The notes under the pieces: model-generated | What the model was told of the DNA's origin: nothing | What the model saw: only the letters and a program-made list of their open reading frames with translations | The model's database searches: none | Made by a program: the position numbers and the translations under genes | Assembly: GCF_014633365.1 (NCBI RefSeq) | Contig: NC_068350.1 | Location: 3,043,001 to 3,107,000 of the forward strand | Length of the DNA stretch: 64,000 nt | From: Diospyros lotus | Lineage: Eukaryota > Streptophyta > Magnoliopsida > Ericales > Ebenaceae | Direction: 5' to 3' | In this document: positions 59,913 through 64,000 of the stretch, piece by piece | Layout: every line of letters starts with the position of its first letter | Numbering within the stretch: position 1 is the stretch's first letter

Positions 59913-61065
59913 CTCTCAGCTACCGGCAAATATGTCATCCAACACGTAAAAGCACACACCTTTCCATATAAAAGCGCACCCCTACATTTGGCCAACAAAG
60001 GGTTAAGATGATGAGATAAGATATCAAGACATTATGCTATGTACGTACTTTTGGTAAAATGTTTCAAAGAACTTAAATACCATTTTACTCAAATGAATAT
60101 GTGACAAAAATGTTATGTTTGAAATGATGCTTGGGAATTGTACCACGGAGACTAAAGTTATAAATAAATAAAATAAAAAGAGAAAGTTATAATATGAATA
60201 TGTCTTAATTAAGTAAAAAAAAATCATGTCATCATAAATCAAGAATATATCTTATTTTTATGACTAAATCGACTTATGAAATGTGTAGGTGACTATGTTG
60301 ATACACTTAAAAGATAAGTAATAGACATATTTTGTGTCAAGAAGATGATATGCAATAACACAAATCCATGTTAGGGTATGTCGGAGTGGTATGAATGCCT
60401 ATTGCTGTATATTATTTTTGGTTGCCTAACCTTGTTTTTTTCTTGAACCTACTTTTGCCGCTGATGTATATATAATTTAAATATTTATACATCATTAATA
60501 ACATATATTATTTTTAAATTTTTTTATTGTAAGTAAGAAGTAAGAATATAAAAGTAATGTAGCAAGGATTACAGGGGACATTCTAAAAGTGTTATGTCAT
60601 ATTATTTCAATATCCAAGAGAAAAATTCCACTGCCAATAAACAGTGAAGAATGGTTTCTGAGATAGATCACCCTGATTGTTCAACAATTTACACAATAAG
60701 CATCATTTTATATACTATTACTTAGCACAAAAACTATACATTGCTGGCTTGAGTTCTGGTCACAGCAAATACTACAGATTACTGTCTTGTGTTCTAACTT
60801 TTGCAACATGTATTCGAATGTAACAATGTGGCAGAAGGAAGCATATAATTGTTCCTTAAGACCAATACATCCACACCTTGAATCAAGTATTCCGTATATG
60901 AAAGCCAAGTAGAGCAGCAGATGGCGGGTTAACCAGCTGCAACATAATCGTCAAAGCAACCGAGGAAGTTTCCATTTACCTCAGGAAATGTCATTATATC
61001 TCCAAAGCATAAATGTTCTTAAGCTGAATGAATTTATATGCAATCGACATAATGTATGTGATACG
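59913..61065. other. Intergenic spacer and AMY3 3' untranslated region
   Basis: This lies between the start of the minus-strand PPR gene and the stop of AMY3, both on the minus strand. It is AT-rich without repeats of note. The part above about 60700 is less AT-rich and probably holds the AMY3 3' untranslated region. A 66-codon minus frame at 60708-60908 is not supported as a gene. Confidence 0.55.
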
Positions 61066-63327
61066 TTATGATGCTTCTTCCCAGACCTTGTAATCTTTTC
61101 CTTCTATGGCCAAAGACCAGCTTTGGGGCCCGGCTGGCGGCTCATAATGACCTGGTCCTAGCTTCATGGCAACCTTTTCATCTACTATTGCTGCATAAAC
61201 ATCTCTCTCTGCCTTTGTAATTTGAACCTGAATCGTTACAAAAGATTTGCAGAGAGAATTAGGAATTTGCTAAACATACTGAGATGGAGCTAAACGCACA
61301 TATAGGTAAAATAGAGAAAATCTACTTTGCTATATGGTCCCACCCAATGCAGGTTTAGAGTATGAGTTTTGGACGTTGTGGGATCGAAATAAGGCCTAAA
61401 TGAATTGAAACCGATATTAAAGGCAAAATGTTCATCTGGTGGGCTGAGGTTGGAATGGGCTGAAATTCGATAGATTAATCCGAGAAGACTTAAGGATCAA
61501 TACTCGATGCTTGACCATGACATACAACGATTTAGGACAAATTTCACCTCCTAGGATCCTAAAAATAGAATATTTGCTTGCAATTGTAATTCTAGGGATA
61601 CCTTATCCTTAGATAATTCAATTTTGGCTGGGTTCTGATATAAATTCTTTATTTTAAGTCCTTTTCTAGTTTTCTGCTATTTTCTGATTTGGCAAAACTC
61701 AATCTTGAAATATTATATTGGGAGATGAAATCTTCCTACAAAGACATTTCAGATGAATGGTATTTTGTATTTCTTTAAAATATAAACTCTTTTCATGTGG
61801 ATCAAGAATTTTTCATGCCTAAAGGGATATCTAGCATTTCCTCTGTTAAAATAATATCTACTTTTCCTTCCACATTGCATGTCAAGAAACATGCAATAAA
61901 TATATATTCTTTTTTGTTAGCAATCTGATCAATCTCGCCCCTGCACCTTTTCTTATTTCAATGGAGCATCCCTAGCAAAAAGATTAAAAAACCTGAACAG
62001 AACAGAAGCCATATATTCAGATGGCAGATAGCCCTGTTCTCAAATTAAAGATTTCACATAAACCAACATTTGACAGGACCTAAAAGGCTCATGATTCATG
62101 CCCAAAGCTATATGAAGATTCCAAAGAATTTAATTTGGTCCAAGATAACCTTTAGGTTGCGTTTGGATAGAGGGATTTCAAATGATGTCATTGCAAATTC
62201 TTCTATTTTTTGGGTTGAAGTCCATGGTGAATTTAGCCCCAAATCTAAATGCTTTCAACAAAAGTGTACCCAAACAATGAATTTGAAATTTCAAATTCTA
62301 ATTTCCAAATGATAGGATCAAATGACCCTATCCAAATGCGCAACTTGTATAATTTGTGGTTCTTGTCCCCCTGGATCAAAGGTGGCGCAGACTCGAACTG
62401 GAAAACCAGCAATTGGATTATTTTATCACTCCAAGACTCAAATGGAAGTTCTAAAGGTGCCAGCCAATAGTTACCATAGTCTTAAGACATGATCTCCAGA
62501 TGAAAAATCAAATTACATGACCAGATGTTACACAAGTCTAGTTATGACAGTTGCGTGTAGAACTGCAATTTTGATTTATCACAATGCATAACCAGTTTCA
62601 AATGTATGTTATCGATGTAACCGAGAACAATCAGGAAAAATCTTAACTCTGTAGAATGATGCTTTGTTGCTGCTTATTCAATTTTGGTGTCACTTGCACC
62701 AGACTCAAGGACTCTGAGTTTAACCAATTATATGGTGGATTATCTTAAAGGCTAGCCCCAGAATTCATTGTTGACATCACTACATCAATGCCGTAAACCC
62801 TAAACCCTCAAGAAGTCAGATCATGATAAAGTGATTAAGAATTCCAACTGAATAATGTTATGCTTGCCTAAACCCTCAAGAAGTCAGATCATGATAAAGT
62901 GATTAAGAATTCCAACTGAATAATGTTATGCTTGCTTACGCACTGGACAAAACAGCAGTTACATTACTTCAGAGTGACACTGATCTGTTTTGATAGGCAT
63001 TATGTAAAGGATAATGCTTGGACGAGAGGAAATTTCCTTCTTTTCTCATCCTTAAGTTGATGCCAAATGAACTACATCTAATGTTCTTAATGACTAGGTT
63101 GAGCTTGCTAATTTTAAATGATAGGTAGCAATTAATGAAGTTTTAGTAATGATACTTACTGTGCTCCGACAGTGAATTTTGTTCCGATTTCTCAAAGCAA
63201 TTAGTTCTGAAATTTCAGATCGCATGTGAGAGAAGACGTGATCATAGAAAACTGCTGGTGTTCCAGGATGAGTCAGAATGTATGCATATCCTTGCATCTC
63301 CTTGCCACCAGGAAATCTCCAATGACC
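61066..63327 (-). CDS. AMY3: Plastidial alpha-amylase 3, last two exons (5'-partial)
   Basis: A GH13 endo-amylase hydrolysing alpha-1,4-glucan links of starch; AMY3-type enzymes act in chloroplasts. Exons in gene order: 63327-63160 (56 residues) and 61227-61066 (53 residues plus stop), joined in phase 0. Visible: GHWRFPGGKEMQGYAYILTH, PGTPAVFYDHVFSH, ISELIALRNRNKIHCRST, then VQITKAERDVYAAIVDEKVA, MKLGPGHYEPP and the end DYKVWEEAS. The GHWRFP and MQGYAYILTHPGTPAVFYDH signatures are those of AMY3, not of secreted AMY1 or cytosolic AMY2. The catalytic residues, including the NHD box, lie in exons beyond the right edge, so activity cannot be judged. The 1.9-kb intron contains a MITE-like element and a 68-bp tandem duplication. 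Confidence 0.92.
62156..62344. mobile_element. MITE-like element in AMY3 intron
   Basis: The ends GTTGCGTTTGGATAGAGGGA and (right, reversed and complemented) GTTGCGCATTTGGATAGGGT form imperfect inverted repeats about 190 bp apart. A 20-bp perfect palindrome, GAATTTGAAATTTCAAATTC, lies near 62279-62298. No target duplication could be fixed, so the superfamily (Harbinger or hAT) is open. Confidence 0.65.
62801..62936. repeat. 68-bp tandem duplication in AMY3 intron
   Basis: The unit beginning TAAACCCTCAAGAAGTCAGA at 62801-62868 is repeated at 62869-62936. The two copies differ only at their last base. It is non-coding and lies inside the last intron of AMY3. Near identity points to a very recent event or an assembly artefact. 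Confidence 0.95.
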
Positions 63328-64000
63328 CTTCAAGGAATAAGAGAAGACATAGTAGTAAGCCTTTCAAAATTAACTAGATTTACAGGAATCTCTTCTTGCT
63401 GTTCAAAGCTCAAGCAACATGCAACAAATTCGCATCTGTTGGAAACATGACCCTTCAAGGTATGGAGAGCACTTAGATCATAATAGATGGTAAAGATGGA
63501 ATCTATGTAATTTTTTCATTTAAAATTCTAAAGTAGATTTCTGTTGGATAATTGATAATTTGTAACATGTCAAAAGTTAGAACTTTGAATATCCTCAAAC
63601 AACAATGTATTCAAGAATGGGGCACCAGTTAGTGTAGAAATGTGACCTGGTGCTAAGAAAATATAATTCTGCCATAAATGAGCTCAACCTAGGAAGCAAC
63701 AATGTGATAGAGGGAGGTTTATTCTCACAGCAGAAGGCCGTTCTTCCAGAAACAATTTTATAGTTATTAAACCACAGTAAACCATAAGATGTAGACAATG
63801 GAATAATGAATAGTAATTCCTCGTTGACCACTTGCTGCAGCAGTCCAAGAGATCAAGAAAAGGGAAAAATGTATAAATGCAATAAGGGAACAAAATCTTT
63901 AAGTGCCACATCCATTCTTAACTTCAGCCAAAGGCTGTACTGATGAAAATATGCACCTAGCTTACTGAGGCTAATGCAGAACAGCTTCACTGTGTTGTCA
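63328..64000 (-). other. AMY3 intron at right edge
   Basis: This should be the intron preceding the GHWRFP exon. No upstream AMY3 exon (for example one carrying DNHDTGSTQ) was found in these 673 bp. Minus-strand frames at 63595-63911 have no amylase similarity. Confidence 0.55.

Noticed and set aside
1..64000. CRISPR arrays, operons, phage, plasmid or bacterial defence loci
   Set aside because: The window is plant nuclear DNA with spliced genes, and no spaced short repeats with unique spacers were seen. I also saw no tRNA or rRNA genes, although a tRNAscan run would be needed to exclude tRNAs.

Overview
This window is nuclear DNA from a flowering plant, most likely a eudicot. The genes are interrupted by GT-AG introns, they are separated by AT-rich intergenic DNA, and the families are plant-specific (RLCK-VII kinases, PPR proteins, plastid alpha-amylase, a DUF1664 protein). 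LINE, LTR, hAT-like, Harbinger-like and foldback transposon debris fills introns and spacers. There are no operons, plasmid or phage features, and I cannot name the species. Exon coordinates below were derived by hand from splice signals, reading-phase continuity and family conservation.

Layout from left to right: (1) a receptor-like cytoplasmic kinase of the APK1/PBL type (<893-3110, +), with its first exon not found; (2) AT-rich spacer with one GC-rich, exon-like island (6816-7052, -); (3) an LRR receptor-like pseudokinase in seven coding exons (7521-10617, +); (4) a RAD6-class ubiquitin-conjugating enzyme in five coding exons (12064-16444, -), with a spliced 5' leader; (5) a nested transposon nest (19481-20884); (6) a zinc-knuckle/DnaJ-like cysteine-rich protein in eight exons (21066-25727, +), with a LINE scrap and a small hAT-like element in its introns; (7) an intronless PPR protein (28932-30692, +), followed by a decayed copy of the 3' end of the zinc-knuckle gene (about 30818-31195); (8) a DUF1664 coiled-coil protein in twelve coding exons spread over 15.6 kb (32247-47871, +). 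Its 7.3-kb eighth intron holds a mutated RTE-type LINE and a 2,983-bp solo LTR with an intact 5-bp target duplication; (9) a decayed Ty3/Gypsy LTR-leader-gag remnant (about 50088-51830) and a degenerate tandem array; (10) a secreted pectate lyase in three exons (52847-54421, -); (11) spacer with a 0.94-kb hAT-like element; (12) a second intronless PPR protein (58587-59912, -); (13) the last two exons of plastidial alpha-amylase AMY3 (61066-63327, -), whose remainder lies past the right edge.

The genes are unrelated in function: signalling, ubiquitination, organelle RNA processing, cell-wall pectin degradation and starch breakdown. I see no gene cluster or novel multi-gene system. The most informative structures are the Russian-doll transposon nest at 19.5-20.9 kb, the local partial duplication of the zinc-knuckle gene, the transposon-filled intron of the DUF1664 gene, the pseudokinase with all hallmark catalytic motifs altered, and a recent 68-bp tandem duplication in an AMY3 intron.
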